This document shows, in pieces, positions 10,120 through 19,417 of a DNA stretch of 64,000 nucleotides. Numbering within the stretch: the first letter of the stretch is position 1; each line of letters opens with the position of its first letter. Origin of the DNA: Rhizobium etli 8C-3 (GTDB lineage Bacteria > Pseudomonadota > Alphaproteobacteria > Rhizobiales > Rhizobiaceae); assembly GCF_001908375.1 (NCBI RefSeq), contig NZ_CP017241.1, positions 871,001 through 935,000 on the forward strand, given 5' to 3'. A program made the position numbers and the translations under genes. A model generated the notes under the pieces. The model did not search any database. It had not been told where the DNA came from and saw only the letters and a program-made list of their open reading frames with translations.

Positions 10120-10355
10120 GAAGACCCATCACGGAATTTTGCGCCGGAATTGTGAAGAGGCCGGGAATTGTTGAATCATCGCCCGGTTCAACCCGTGTCG
10201 GTTGCCGGAGCTTCGGAGGCGCGCAGGCTGTCGACGGCGTGGCGTGACTCTGGTGCAATGTACGATGGTTTTTGCTGAAGAACGCCCAAAACCCCTTGCC
10301 ATCGCGGCATGCCTTTGCAATGTCACGCCTGACTGAAAGCAAATCGGGAAATCGG

Positions 10356-11204
10356 ATGGCCAAGCGGATTGGAAGTTTTGCGGAGATCACCAGCCAGTAT
10401 GATGCGATTTTCTGCGATGTCTGGGGCGTGCTTCACAATGGCGTCGATCCTTTCCCCACGGCCGCTGCTGCTCTGGAAGCGGCGCGCGGCGAGGGGCTTG
10501 CCGTCATCCTCATCACCAATTCACCGCGAATCGCGCCGCAGGTCGTCGCCCAGCTTCGCCAGATCGGCATCCAGGACGGCGCCTATGACCGGATCGTCAC
10601 CTCCGGCGACGTCACCCGCGGCCTGATCGCCCAAGGCCCGAAGAAGGTGTTCCTGCTCGGCCCGGATCGCGATCTGGCCATCATCGAAGGTCTCGGCGTC
10701 GAACGCGTCGATGCGAAGGACGCCGAAACCGTGGTCTGCACCGGTTTCTTCGACGACGAGACGGAAAAGCCGGAAGACTACACCGATATGCTGGAGGATT
10801 TTCAGGCGCGCAACGTGCCGATGGTCTGCGCCAATCCGGACCTTGTCGTTGAACGTGGGCACCGCATCATCCCCTGCGCCGGAGCCATGGCTGCCTATTA
10901 CCACCAGTTGGGCGGCGAGATCCGCATCGCCGGAAAGCCGCACGCGCCGATCTACGACGCCGTGCTGGCAACTGCGCACGAGCTTCGCGGCGATTTCCCG
11001 AAAAGTCGCATTCTTGCCATCGGCGACGGCATGCCGACGGATGTGCACGGCGCTCTCGATTACGGTCTCGATCTCCTCTATATCAGCGGCGGCATCCACG
11101 CGAAGGAATACACGCTGAACGGCGAGACCGACGAGGCGATCCTGCATGCCTATCTCGAACGCGAGAAGGCCGCGCCCAAGTGGTGGATGCCGCGCCTCGC
11201 ATAA
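10356..11204 (+). CDS. HAD-superfamily hydrolase, TIGR01459 type (4-nitrophenylphosphatase-like)
   Basis: A 282-residue subfamily IIA HAD phosphatase. The nucleophile motif DAIFCDVWGVLHNG (Asp at residues 20 and 22 region), motif II in ILITNSPR, and motif IV in LAIGDGMPTDVHGA are all present. GKPHAPIYDAVL supplies the conserved lysine. The ATG at 10356 fits the family start; an upstream extension to 10272 is not supported. It ends 14 bases before ribF, so the two are likely cotranscribed. The 236 bases between the groESL promoter and this gene hold only its leader, with no clear motif. Substrate is unknown; flavin or sugar phosphates are conceivable given ribF. Confidence 0.85.
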   Translation: MAKRIGSFAEITSQYDAIFCDVWGVLHNGVDPFPTAAAALEAARGEGLAVILITNSPRIAPQVVAQLRQIGIQDGAYDRIVTSGDVTRGLIAQGPKKVFLLGPDRDLAIIEGLGVERVDAKDAETVVCTGFFDDETEKPEDYTDMLEDFQARNVPMVCANPDLVVERGHRIIPCAGAMAAYYHQLGGEIRIAGKPHAPIYDAVLATAHELRGDFPKSRILAIGDGMPTDVHGALDYGLDLLYISGGIHAKEYTLNGETDEAILHAYLEREKAAPKWWMPRLA

Positions 11205-11218
11205 GAAGAAGCCCGCCG

Positions 11219-12202
11219 ATGACCGTTTTTCACCGCAATGAAACCCGCGAACCCCTGCCTGACCACTTGAAAGGCGGGGTAATTGCCATCGGCAATTTCG
11301 ACGGCGTCCATCGCGGCCATCAATCGGTCCTGAACCGCGCGCTGGAAATCTCGAAGGAGCGGGAGATCCCGGCACTGGTGCTGACTTTCGAACCGCATCC
11401 CCGCACGGTCTTCAGGCCGGAAACACCGGTCTTCCGCATCACGCCTGCACCTTTGAAGGCCCGCATCCTGGAGGCGATCGGCTTCAACGCCGTCATCGAA
11501 TATCCCTTCGACCGCGAGTTCTCGCAGCGCTCGCCGGACGACTTCATTCACGGCATCCTGAAGGACTGGCTGGGTGCCTCCGAAGTTGTCACCGGCTTCG
11601 ATTTCCATTTCGGCAAGAATCGCGAGGGCGGCCCGGCCTTCCTGATGGATGCCGGCCATAAATACGGTTTCGGCGTCACTCTGATCGACGCATTTCGCGA
11701 CGAGAATGCCGAGGTCGTCTCATCGAGCCGCATCCGCGAGTTGTTGAAGGAAGGCGATGTCGGCCAGGCGGCCGCGCTGCTCGGCTACCGCTATACAGTC
11801 GAGGCAGAGGTGATCGGCGGCGAAAAGCTCGGCCGCGAGCTCGGTTTTCCAACCGCAAACATGCAGCTTCCACCGGAGGCCGACCTTGCAGCCGGTGTCT
11901 ACGCCGTTCGCTTCCGTCTGGACGACGCAAAGCTCTACGATGCAGTTGCGAGCTACGGCCGTCGCCCGACGGTGATCGAAAACGGTGCACCATTGCTGGA
12001 GACCTATCTCTTCGATTTCAGCGGCGACCTCTACGGCCGGACCTGTTCCGTCTCCTTCTTCGGCCACCTTCGGCCCGAACTGAAGTTCGACGGCCTGGAC
12101 GCGCTCGTCGAACAGATCAAGCGTGACGAGCAGGAGGCGAGGGCGCTGCTTGCGGGTGTCCGGCCGCTCGGCGATCTCGACCTTAAGCTTTGTTTCGTCT
12201 GA
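11219..12202 (+). CDS. ribF: Bifunctional riboflavin kinase / FAD synthetase
   Basis: A 327-residue enzyme that phosphorylates riboflavin to FMN and adenylylates FMN to FAD. The N-terminal FAD synthetase half carries GNFDGVHRGHQ near residue 25 and VSSSRIRELLKEGDV near residue 165. The C-terminal kinase half begins around residue 185 with GGEKLGRELGFPTANM, and YGRRPTV and ETYLFDF follow. Length is normal. It lies between the HAD gene and ileS in the widely seen ribF-ileS order. Confidence 0.96.
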   Translation: MTVFHRNETREPLPDHLKGGVIAIGNFDGVHRGHQSVLNRALEISKEREIPALVLTFEPHPRTVFRPETPVFRITPAPLKARILEAIGFNAVIEYPFDREFSQRSPDDFIHGILKDWLGASEVVTGFDFHFGKNREGGPAFLMDAGHKYGFGVTLIDAFRDENAEVVSSSRIRELLKEGDVGQAAALLGYRYTVEAEVIGGEKLGRELGFPTANMQLPPEADLAAGVYAVRFRLDDAKLYDAVASYGRRPTVIENGAPLLETYLFDFSGDLYGRTCSVSFFGHLRPELKFDGLDALVEQIKRDEQEARALLAGVRPLGDLDLKLCFV

Positions 12203-12316
12203 TGCCGCGATGCCGGCTGGCGCGGCCTCAAATCCCTCTTCCTTTTCCCGGCAAAAACGCCTATGAACCGCCGCTATGAATAAAGTCCGGCTGTCGAGTG
12301 CGATGCGAATTATCGG

Positions 12317-12360
12317 CCCGGCCTTCCGCGCGCGCTGAGCGGCCGGAAGGTCCGGGTTTT
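12317..12360 (+). terminator. Possible terminator between ribF and ileS
   Basis: CCCGGCCTTCCG at 12317 pairs with CGGAAGGTCCGGG ending at 12356 (one bulge), followed by four T. It lies 115 bases after ribF and suggests that ileS has its own promoter in the remaining 86 bases. The T-run is short, so termination may be partial. Confidence 0.45.
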
Positions 12361-12446
12361 GGGCGCTTGGGCAAACGAGCGCTTCCGTCATCAAACATTT
12401 TTGAAGCCGTCGCGCCTTGAAGGCGCCCAGAAACGATTGCTGAAAC

Positions 12447-15347
12447 ATGACCGACACAGCCGAAAAGTTCGACTACTCGAAGACCCTCTACCTGCCCGAA
12501 ACCGACTTCCCGATGCGCGCCGGCCTGCCGCAGAAGGAGCCGGAAATCGTTGCACGCTGGCAGCAGATGGGCCTCTACAGGAAGCTGCGCGCATCCGCCG
12601 CCGGACGCGAGAAGTTCGTCCTCCACGACGGCCCTCCCTATGCGAACGGCAACATCCATATCGGCCATGCGCTGAACAAGATCCTCAAGGACGTCATCAA
12701 CCGCTCGTTCCAGATGCGCGGCTTTGACGCCAACTACGTTCCCGGCTGGGACTGCCACGGTCTTCCGATCGAATGGAAGATCGAGGAGAAGTACCGCGAG
12801 AAAGGAAAGAACAAGGACGAAGTTCCGATCAACGAGTTCCGCAAGGAATGCCGTGACTTCGCCGCAGGCTGGATCAAGGTTCAGTCCGAGGAGTTCAAGC
12901 GCCTCGGCATCGAGGGCGACTTCGATAATCCCTATACGACGATGAACTTCCACGCGGAATCGCGCATTGCCGGCGAGCTTTTGAAGATCGCAAGAAGCGG
13001 CCAGCTCTACCGCGGCTCAAAGCCGGTCATGTGGTCGGTCGTCGAGCGCACTGCGCTGGCGGAAGCCGAAGTCGAATACGCCGATGTCGAAAGCGACATG
13101 ATCTGGGTGAAGTTCCCCGTCGCCGAGGGCCCCGCTGCACTGGCAGGCGCCTTCGTGGTCATCTGGACGACCACACCATGGACGATCCCGGGCAACCGCG
13201 CGATCGCCTTCTCCTCGCGCTACTCCTATGGTCTGTTCGAAGTTGCGACCGCCGAGAACGACTTCGGGCCGCAGCCGGGCGAGAAGCTGATCTTTGCCAA
13301 GCGCTTGGCTGAGGAATCCGCTGCCAAGGCGAAAGTGACCTTCAATTTCGTTCGCGATATCAAAGCGGATGAACTTGCCGCCGTCACCTGCGCCCACCCG
13401 CTGCACGGCCTCGGCGGTGGGTATGATTTCCAGGTTCCGCTGCTTGATGGCGAGCATGTGACCGATGACGCCGGAACCGGTTTCGTCCATACCGCCCCCA
13501 GCCACGGTCGCGAGGACTTCGATGCCTGGATGGACAACATGCGGGAGCTTGAAGCGCGCGGCATTTCGTCGACGATCCCGTTCCCGGTCGACGATGCCGG
13601 CTTCTTCACCGTCGATGCGCCCGGCTTCGGGCCGGATGCGGAAGGCGGCGCGGCGCGTGTTATCGACGACAGCGGCAAGAAGGGTGATGCCAACGAGCGT
13701 GTCATCAAGGCGTTGATCGCCCGTCACGCGCTCTTCGCACGGGGCCGCCTGAAGCACTCGTATCCGCATTCCTGGCGCTCGAAGAAGCCGGTCATCTTCC
13801 GCAACACGCCGCAGTGGTTCGTCTATATGGACAAGGAGCTCGGCGACGGAACGACGCTGCGCTCGCGTGCGCTGAACGCGATCGATGCAACCCGCTTCGT
13901 ACCGGCTGCCGGCCAGAACCGCCTGCGTGCGATGATCGAACAGCGCCCGGATTGGGTGCTTTCGCGCCAGCGCGCCTGGGGCGTGCCGATCTGCGTCTTC
14001 GTCGACGAGCAAGGACAGATCCTGCAGGACGACGAGGTCAATACCCGCATTCTCGAAGCCTTCGAAAGCGAAGGCGCCGACGCCTGGTTCGCCGAAGGTG
14101 CGCGGGAGCGTTTCCTCGCCAACAAGGCGAACGAGCCGTGGAAGCAGGTCATGGATATCCTCGACGTCTGGTTCGACTCAGGCTCGACGCACACCTTCAC
14201 GCTTCAAGACCGCCCGGATCTTAAATGGCCGGCCGATCTTTATCTCGAAGGCTCGGATCAGCATCGCGGCTGGTTCCATTCCTCACTGCTCGAATCGGCT
14301 GCTACCCTCGGCCGCGCGCCTTACGACGCAGTCCTCACCCATGGCTTCACCATGGACGAGAAGGGCGAGAAGATGTCGAAGTCCAAGGGCAATGTCACCG
14401 CGCCGCAGGAAGTGATGAAGGATGCCGGTGCGGATATCCTCCGCCTCTGGGTCATGACCTCCGACTACGCGGACGACCTTCGCGTCGGCAAGACGATCAT
14501 TCAGACGAATGTCGATGCCTACCGGAAGCTTCGCAACACGGTCCGCTGGATGCTTGGCACGCTTTCCCACGACAAGGGCGAAGTGATCGCGCTCGCCGAT
14601 CTGCCGGAGCTGGAACGGCTGATGCTCCACCGCCTGGCCGAGCTCGACGAGCTCGTGCGCGAGAACTACGATGGCTTCGACTTCAAGAAGATTGCGCGCG
14701 CGCTGATCGACTTTGCCAATGTCGAGCTCTCGGCCTTCTATTTCGACATCCGCAAGGACGCGCTTTACTGCGATGCTCCGTCGAGCCTGCGACGCCGTGC
14801 GGCTCTCCATGTCATCCGCAATATCTTCGATTGCATGGTCACCTGGATGGCGCCGATGCTGCCCTTCACGATGGAAGAGGCGTGGCTGTCGCGCGATCCA
14901 AAGGCGGTCTCGGTTCATCTCGAGCAGTTCCCGGCGATCCCGGCTGAATGGAAGAACGAAGCGCTGGCCGGCAAGTGGAAGAAGGTCCGTGCGATCCGTT
15001 CGGTCGTGACCGGCGCTTTGGAGATCGAGCGCAAGGACAAGCGGATCGGCTCGTCGCTGGAAGCAGCGCCCGTCGTGCATGTCACCGACAGCGTGCTTCG
15101 CGCGGCTCTTGACGGGCTGGATTTCTCGGAAATCTGCATCACCTCCGGAATTGCCGTCGATGTCACCGAGGGGCCTGCCGACGCTTTCCGGCTGCCGGAA
15201 GTTCCCGGCGTCAGCGTCGAGCCGGCACTTGCCGAGGGAACCAAATGCGCCCGGTCCTGGCGCATCACCAAGGATGTCGGCTCCGATCCGCAGTATCCGG
15301 ATGTATCGGCGCGCGATGCCGCTGCATTGCGTGAACTCGGGTTGTAA
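12447..15347 (+). CDS. ileS: Isoleucyl-tRNA synthetase
   Basis: A 966-residue class I synthetase charging tRNA-Ile. The HIGH motif appears in [14 protein letters not shown] near residue 70 and the KMSKS motif in [10 protein letters not shown] near residue 642. The editing domain lies between about residues 200 and 420 ([26 protein letters not shown]). [16 protein letters not shown] is also typical. The C-terminal zinc-binding Cys cluster of the E. coli enzyme is eroded: in [13 protein letters not shown] only the first Cys of the first pair remains and the second pair is missing. No lspA follows, unlike in many bacteria. Confidence 0.97.
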   Translation: MTDTAEKFDYSKTLYLPETDFPMRAGLPQKEPEIVARWQQMGLYRKLRASAAGREKFVLHDGPPYANGNIHIGHALNKILKDVINRSFQMRGFDANYVPGWDCHGLPIEWKIEEKYREKGKNKDEVPINEFRKECRDFAAGWIKVQSEEFKRLGIEGDFDNPYTTMNFHAESRIAGELLKIARSGQLYRGSKPVMWSVVERTALAEAEVEYADVESDMIWVKFPVAEGPAALAGAFVVIWTTTPWTIPGNRAIAFSSRYSYGLFEVATAENDFGPQPGEKLIFAKRLAEESAAKAKVTFNFVRDIKADELAAVTCAHPLHGLGGGYDFQVPLLDGEHVTDDAGTGFVHTAPSHGREDFDAWMDNMRELEARGISSTIPFPVDDAGFFTVDAPGFGPDAEGGAARVIDDSGKKGDANERVIKALIARHALFARGRLKHSYPHSWRSKKPVIFRNTPQWFVYMDKELGDGTTLRSRALNAIDATRFVPAAGQNRLRAMIEQRPDWVLSRQRAWGVPICVFVDEQGQILQDDEVNTRILEAFESEGADAWFAEGARERFLANKANEPWKQVMDILDVWFDSGSTHTFTLQDRPDLKWPADLYLEGSDQHRGWFHSSLLESAATLGRAPYDAVLTHGFTMDEKGEKMSKSKGNVTAPQEVMKDAGADILRLWVMTSDYADDLRVGKTIIQTNVDAYRKLRNTVRWMLGTLSHDKGEVIALADLPELERLMLHRLAELDELVRENYDGFDFKKIARALIDFANVELSAFYFDIRKDALYCDAPSSLRRRAALHVIRNIFDCMVTWMAPMLPFTMEEAWLSRDPKAVSVHLEQFPAIPAEWKNEALAGKWKKVRAIRSVVTGALEIERKDKRIGSSLEAAPVVHVTDSVLRAALDGLDFSEICITSGIAVDVTEGPADAFRLPEVPGVSVEPALAEGTKCARSWRITKDVGSDPQYPDVSARDAAALRELGL

Positions 15348-15362
15348 TACTGAAGAAAAATG

Positions 15363-15446
15363 CCGGATGAATTGCTCTTTTGCAGTTCATCCGGTAGAAG
15401 CTGCCTGAAAATGGCCGGATTTTTACGTCAGGGGGACGTCATCCGG
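15363..15446 (+). repeat. Tandem alternative hairpins in the ileS-lipoprotein spacer
   Basis: CCGGAT and ATCCGG alternate as CCGGATGAA (15363), TTCATCCGG (15386), CCGGAT (15415) and ATCCGG (15441). The first pair makes a perfect 9-bp stem. ATCCGG at 15389 could instead pair with CCGGAT at 15415, which is followed directly by a T-run, giving a terminator-like form. The second unit adds an inner ACGTC/GACGT stem. It could be an ileS terminator, an attenuator for the lipoprotein gene, or a small repeat element. Confidence 0.5.
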
Positions 15447-15485
15447 TAGGGCGATGATTGCACCGGCATGGCTGGAAGGGTTTTC

Positions 15486-16109
15486 ATGTTAGCGACGCGT
15501 TGGTTCCGTGTAGGCGCTTGCCTGACTGTTGTTGTGACAGCGGGTTCGATAGCTTCCGGCTGCAGCCCGACCTACGGTACAGGCACGTCGGCGATGGCCC
15601 AGCTTGGGGACGATCTCGGCCAGTCCGTTTCCCTGGCTCCCCGTGAGCCGAAGAACAAGGGCGTCAAGTACACGCCGCGCCCGACGCTGGTCTTGCCTGC
15701 CCAGGCTTCCAAGGAAGCGCTGGTCGAGCCGCAGCAGACGATCGCCAGCAAGGAAAATCCGCAGTGGGTCGAGTCGCCGGAAGAAACCCGTGCTCGCCTC
15801 GTCAAGGAAGCCGACGACAACGAAGACAAATATACCTATGTCTCGCCGCTCGCCAAGAACGGCGTCGAAGGCGGTCGCCAGACGACCGAAGCGCAGACCA
15901 AGGCCTACCGCGAAGCCCGTGCCCTGCAGAAGGGAGCCTATCTCGATCAGCGCCGCTACATTTCCGATCCGCCCACCACCTATCGCCAGGTCGACGATCC
16001 CGCCAAGCTCGAAGATCTTGGCGAGCCCGAGCTCAAGAAGGCAAAGCAGCGCAGGAAGGATGCCGCAGTTGCCGGCACCGGCAAGAAGTGGTGGAACTTC
16101 CTGCAGTAA
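15486..16109 (+). CDS. Predicted lipoprotein, function unknown
   Basis: A 207-residue exported protein. A basic start and hydrophobic stretch lead to the lipobox SIASGC with Cys at residue 26, so signal peptidase II processing is expected. The mature part is hydrophilic, Pro/Lys/Glu-rich and probably extended, ending in GKKWWNFLQ. ATG at 15486 is chosen because GGAAGGG sits seven bases upstream; an ATG at 15468 is in frame. I do not recognise the family; the pattern is that of a rhizobial conserved hypothetical lipoprotein. It sits where lspA often follows ileS, but is not LspA (only one hydrophobic segment). Confidence 0.75.
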   Translation: MLATRWFRVGACLTVVVTAGSIASGCSPTYGTGTSAMAQLGDDLGQSVSLAPREPKNKGVKYTPRPTLVLPAQASKEALVEPQQTIASKENPQWVESPEETRARLVKEADDNEDKYTYVSPLAKNGVEGGRQTTEAQTKAYREARALQKGAYLDQRRYISDPPTTYRQVDDPAKLEDLGEPELKKAKQRRKDAAVAGTGKKWWNFLQ

Positions 16110-16418
16110 GTTAAGGCCATATGAGGCTTGCCGCGCCGCAAACCAACGGCGAACGAGCGCGATGTGCAAAATCTGACATTTGAAAAGAATGCAGCCGGTG
16201 AAAGCGCGCTCGTTCCGGGGTGCCTGCCGTGCGCGATCACCAGGATGAAGATGGCGTCGTCAAGTGCCGGCACGAAGAGAAGGCCGTGAGCCGGCTCGCC
16301 GACCACTTCACCTTGTCCCGCCTAGCCCCGCATAGGGGTCCGCATAGACCTTTGCACGGTATTTTCTCAGCGCCGGGCGCCCCCTGCAAGCGAGGCGGCG
16401 AGAACAACAATGCTCGGG
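16110..16418. other. Convergent intergenic region, no gene seen
   Basis: The 309 bases between the lipoprotein gene and tadA contain no convincing open frame and no clear terminator hairpin for either gene. GCGCCGGGCGCCCC near 16371 could form a short stem. Nothing else stands out. Confidence 0.5.
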
Positions 16419-16874
16419 TCATGGAAGCTCTCTCTTTTCGGCAAAGAACGTTCTGAGGATGTCCGCCGATTCCGTTTCGTTCAAACCGGAATAGACCTCC
16501 GGAGCGTGATGGCAGGTCGGCTGGGCGTAAAACCGCACACCATTGTCGACTGCCCCGCCTTTGGGGTCTTCGGCACCGTAGTAGAGCCTGCGAATGCGCG
16601 CGAACGAAATAGCTGCGGCACACATGGTGCAGGGCTCCAGCGATACGTAGAGGTCGGCGCCAACCAGGCGCTCCTGCCCCAGGACTTCGCAAGCCATGCG
16701 GATCGCAGCCACTTCGGCATGGGCCGTGACGTCGTAGAGCTCCCGCGTCCGGTTGCCGGCGCGCGCAACGACGGCGCCATCGAGCACCACCACGGCGCCA
16801 ATCGGCACTTCGCCACGCGCGCCTGCTGCTCGCGCTTCGTCAAGGGCCATCTCCATAAACCGATTTGTCTTCAC
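16419..16874 (-). CDS. tadA: tRNA-specific adenosine deaminase
   Basis: A 151-residue zinc enzyme that converts A34 to inosine in tRNA-Arg(ACG). The deaminase signature is complete: HAE (in DVTAHAEVAAIRMA) with the catalytic glutamate, and PCTMC (in SLEPCTMCAAAI) with the two zinc cysteines. Start choice is uncertain: GTG at 16874 gives MKTNRFMEMALDEAR, matching the family length; GTG at 16892 and ATG at 16856 are alternatives. It is divergent from the pseudouridine synthase gene, so two RNA-modification genes may share a promoter region. Confidence 0.93.
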   Translation of the reverse strand: MKTNRFMEMALDEARAAGARGEVPIGAVVVLDGAVVARAGNRTRELYDVTAHAEVAAIRMACEVLGQERLVGADLYVSLEPCTMCAAAISFARIRRLYYGAEDPKGGAVDNGVRFYAQPTCHHAPEVYSGLNETESADILRTFFAEKRELP

Positions 16875-16947
16875 GATCCGGCAATTTCCCACTTAACCGC
16901 AAGGGCGCGACCTGATAGACAGGCCCCAAAAGGCAGGCAAACAACAA

Positions 16948-18849
16948 ATGACATTCAAAGACAAGCCAAAACGGCCGGGCGGCGGGCCCTCCGCGCACGA
17001 TGGGCGGCCGAAAACCGAAGGCAAACCGGCAAGAAGCTTGCCCCCCAAGGTAGCAGTTGCCGAGACCGAAGGCGAAACCAAGGCGGAACGCATCTCCAAG
17101 GTCATGGCGCGCGCAGGCGTTGCCTCGCGCCGCGACATCGAGCGCATGATCATGGAGGGCCGAGTGACGCTGAACGGCAAGACGCTCGATACTCCGGTGG
17201 TCAACGTGACGCTTACCGACAAGATCGAGGTCGACGGCGTGCCGATCCGTGGCATCGAGCGCACGCGCCTCTGGCTCTATCACAAGCCGGCCGGTCTGGT
17301 GACCACCAATTCCGACCCGGAAGGCCGCCCGACGGTGTTCGACAACCTGCCAGAAGAGCTGCCGCGCGTCATGTCCATCGGCCGGCTCGACATCAATACC
17401 GAAGGCTTGCTGCTGCTGACCAATGACGGTGGTCTTGCCCGGGCGCTCGAGCTGCCGACCACCGGCTGGCTCCGCCGCTACCGCGTGCGCGCCCATGGCG
17501 AGATCGATCAGGAAGCGCTCGACAAGCTGAAGGACGGCATGGCCGTCGACGGCGTGCTCTACGGCTCCATCGAAGCGACGCTTGACCGCACACAGGGTTC
17601 CAACGTCTGGATCACCATGGGTCTTCGCGAAGGCAAGAACCGTGAAATCAAGAACGTGCTCGGCGCGCTCGGCCTCGACGTCAACCGTCTCATCCGCGTT
17701 TCCTATGGTCCGTTCCAACTCGGCGATCTGCCGGAAGGCCATGTCGTTGAAGTGCGCGGACGCACGCTGCGCGATCAGCTTGGCCCGCGCCTGATCGAGG
17801 ATGCCAAGGCGAACTTCGATGCCCCGATCTACAACGCGCCTGCCCTTGCTGCCGAAGAAGAGGTGGAAACGAGGCCGGAGAAGCGCGAGCGCTCCTGGAA
17901 GCCTGAGGACAAGCGCGAGCGGGCCTTGAGCCGCCTCGACACCAAGCGTGACGATCGCCGCGATGACCGCCGGAATGGCAGGCGCGAAGGCGACCGCGAT
18001 GTTGGCCGCAAGGAAGACGACCGGCCCAAGCGTCCGGCACTGGGCAGCCGCAGAAACGCCAACGTCTGGATGGCGCCCGGCGCCCGTCCGCTCGGTGAAA
18101 AGGCGGCAGCCAAGGCTGCGAAGAATGCCCAGACCGCCCGCAAGCGTGGCGAAAAGCCGGGCAGCAGTAAGCCGCAGCCCTCGGGCCATGGCGACGACCG
18201 GCCACGCGTGCAGATCAACCGCGCCCGCGACGAAGAAGGCGAGTGGATCCGATCCAGCGAAGTTTCGCCGAAGTCCAGGGATGACGGCGAGGGTTTTGGC
18301 CGCAAGCGCTCGTTCGGCGATCGTCCAGCACGCCCCGATCGTGGTCTTGGCGACCGTCCGGCGCGTGGCGAGCGCCCGTCCGGCGACCGGCCTTCGCGCG
18401 GGGACCGGCCTTTTGGCGACAAGCCTCGCGGCGAGCGCAGGCCACGTGCTGAGGGTGATGAGCGTCCCCGCTCTTTCAGTGACCGTCCGGCGCGTGGCGA
18501 GCGTGCGACCGGCGAGCGGCCTTCGCGCGGGGACCGGCCTTTTGCCGACAAGCCCCGTGGCGAGCGCAGACCACGCGAAGAAGGTGACGAGCGCCCCCGG
18601 TCCTTCGGCGATCGTGCGCGCACTGCCCGCAGCGCTGCCGGCGAGGGCCGCATTGAACATCCGCGCGGCGAAAGGCCTTTAGGCGACAAGCCCGGTGGCA
18701 AGAGCTTCGGCAAGCCGGGCGGCTCCAAGAAATTCTCAAGCAAGCCTAAGGGCGATCGGCCGGGCGGTGGCGGAAAGCCTTCGGGCGCGCCCTCGCGCGG
18801 TGGACCGAAAGGAAAGGGAACGACGCGCGGTGCGGATCGTCGGAGGTGA
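16948..18849 (+). CDS. RsuA/RluB-type pseudouridine synthase with long basic repetitive tail
   Basis: A 633-residue protein. An S4 RNA-binding domain spans about residues 45-95 (ERISKVMARAGVASRRDIE), followed by the RsuA/RluB/RluE-type catalytic domain with catalytic Asp148 in GRLDINTEGLLLL and the core ending near residue 290. It should isomerise uridine in rRNA (23S U2605-type by similarity to RluB). Residues about 300-633 are a disordered Arg/Gly/Asp/Pro-rich tail with a 43-residue tandem repeat. RluB in E. coli is under 300 residues, so the tail more than doubles the protein. The start of rsmD overlaps its end. Confidence 0.9.
   Translation: MTFKDKPKRPGGGPSAHDGRPKTEGKPARSLPPKVAVAETEGETKAERISKVMARAGVASRRDIERMIMEGRVTLNGKTLDTPVVNVTLTDKIEVDGVPIRGIERTRLWLYHKPAGLVTTNSDPEGRPTVFDNLPEELPRVMSIGRLDINTEGLLLLTNDGGLARALELPTTGWLRRYRVRAHGEIDQEALDKLKDGMAVDGVLYGSIEATLDRTQGSNVWITMGLREGKNREIKNVLGALGLDVNRLIRVSYGPFQLGDLPEGHVVEVRGRTLRDQLGPRLIEDAKANFDAPIYNAPALAAEEEVETRPEKRERSWKPEDKRERALSRLDTKRDDRRDDRRNGRREGDRDVGRKEDDRPKRPALGSRRNANVWMAPGARPLGEKAAAKAAKNAQTARKRGEKPGSSKPQPSGHGDDRPRVQINRARDEEGEWIRSSEVSPKSRDDGEGFGRKRSFGDRPARPDRGLGDRPARGERPSGDRPSRGDRPFGDKPRGERRPRAEGDERPRSFSDRPARGERATGERPSRGDRPFADKPRGERRPREEGDERPRSFGDRARTARSAAGEGRIEHPRGERPLGDKPGGKSFGKPGGSKKFSSKPKGDRPGGGGKPSGAPSRGGPKGKGTTRGADRRR
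18352..18609 (+). repeat. Two tandem 129-bp repeats encoding the pseudouridine synthase tail
   Basis: Two adjoining in-frame 129-base units start at 18352 and 18481 and encode 43-residue copies beginning DRPARGER and containing RGDRPF-DKPRGERRPR. Few codons differ, which implies recent duplication. Shorter GDRP/GERP pieces flank the pair. Confidence 0.85.
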
Positions 18850-19390
18850 GTTTCGCGGACGGCCGCTCGCCGTGCCGAAATCGAACGACATCCGGCCGAC
18901 TGCCGACCGGACGCGTGAGAGCCTGTTCAATATCCTGAGCCACGCCTATTCGGAATGCCTCGACGGCACCCGGATCCTGGATCTTTTCGCCGGCACCGGC
19001 GCCGTCGGGCTTGAAGCCATCTCGCGCGGCTGCCGTCATGCGCTCTTTGTCGAAAACAGTGTCGAGGGAAGGGGGCTTCTGTGGGAGAATATCGATGCGC
19101 TCGGCCTCCACGGCCGCACCCGTATTCTGCGGCGTGACGCCACGGACCTGGGTTCTGTCGGCAATCTCGAGCCTTTCAGCATGCTTTTCGCCGATCCACC
19201 CTATGGCAAGGGCCTGGGTGAAAAGGCAATGGCAGCGGCCGCCAGGGGCGGCTGGCTCGTTCCGGGCGCGATTGCCGTTCTCGAAGAGCGGTCGGATGTT
19301 GCCGTTTCGGTTGATCCTTCCTATCTCTTTCTCGAAGATCGCATCTTTGGCGATACAAGGGTTCATTTCTTCCGCTACCAGCCTGAATAG
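18830..19390 (+). CDS. rsmD: 16S rRNA (guanine(966)-N(2))-methyltransferase
   Basis: A 186-residue SAM-dependent methyltransferase of the RsmD/YhhF family acting on G966 of 16S rRNA in the assembled small subunit. The start MRIVGGEFRGRPL, SAM motif I ILDLFAGTGAVGLEA and the catalytic DPPY (FADPPYGKG) are all present. A GTG at 18830 with GGAAAGGGAA upstream is the start, so the gene overlaps the preceding pseudouridine synthase gene by 20 bases. This makes a compact rRNA-modification pair, likely translationally coupled. Confidence 0.95.
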   Translation: MRIVGGEFRGRPLAVPKSNDIRPTADRTRESLFNILSHAYSECLDGTRILDLFAGTGAVGLEAISRGCRHALFVENSVEGRGLLWENIDALGLHGRTRILRRDATDLGSVGNLEPFSMLFADPPYGKGLGEKAMAAAARGGWLVPGAIAVLEERSDVAVSVDPSYLFLEDRIFGDTRVHFFRYQPE

Positions 19391-19417
19391 GGGCGGCGGG
19401 TTATCCGGAGTTGGGTT

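Noticed and set aside
18352..18609. Tandem repeat considered as CRISPR or satellite
   Set aside because: The two units are in frame with the pseudouridine synthase gene and encode its tail; there are no spacers and the unit length is 129 bases.
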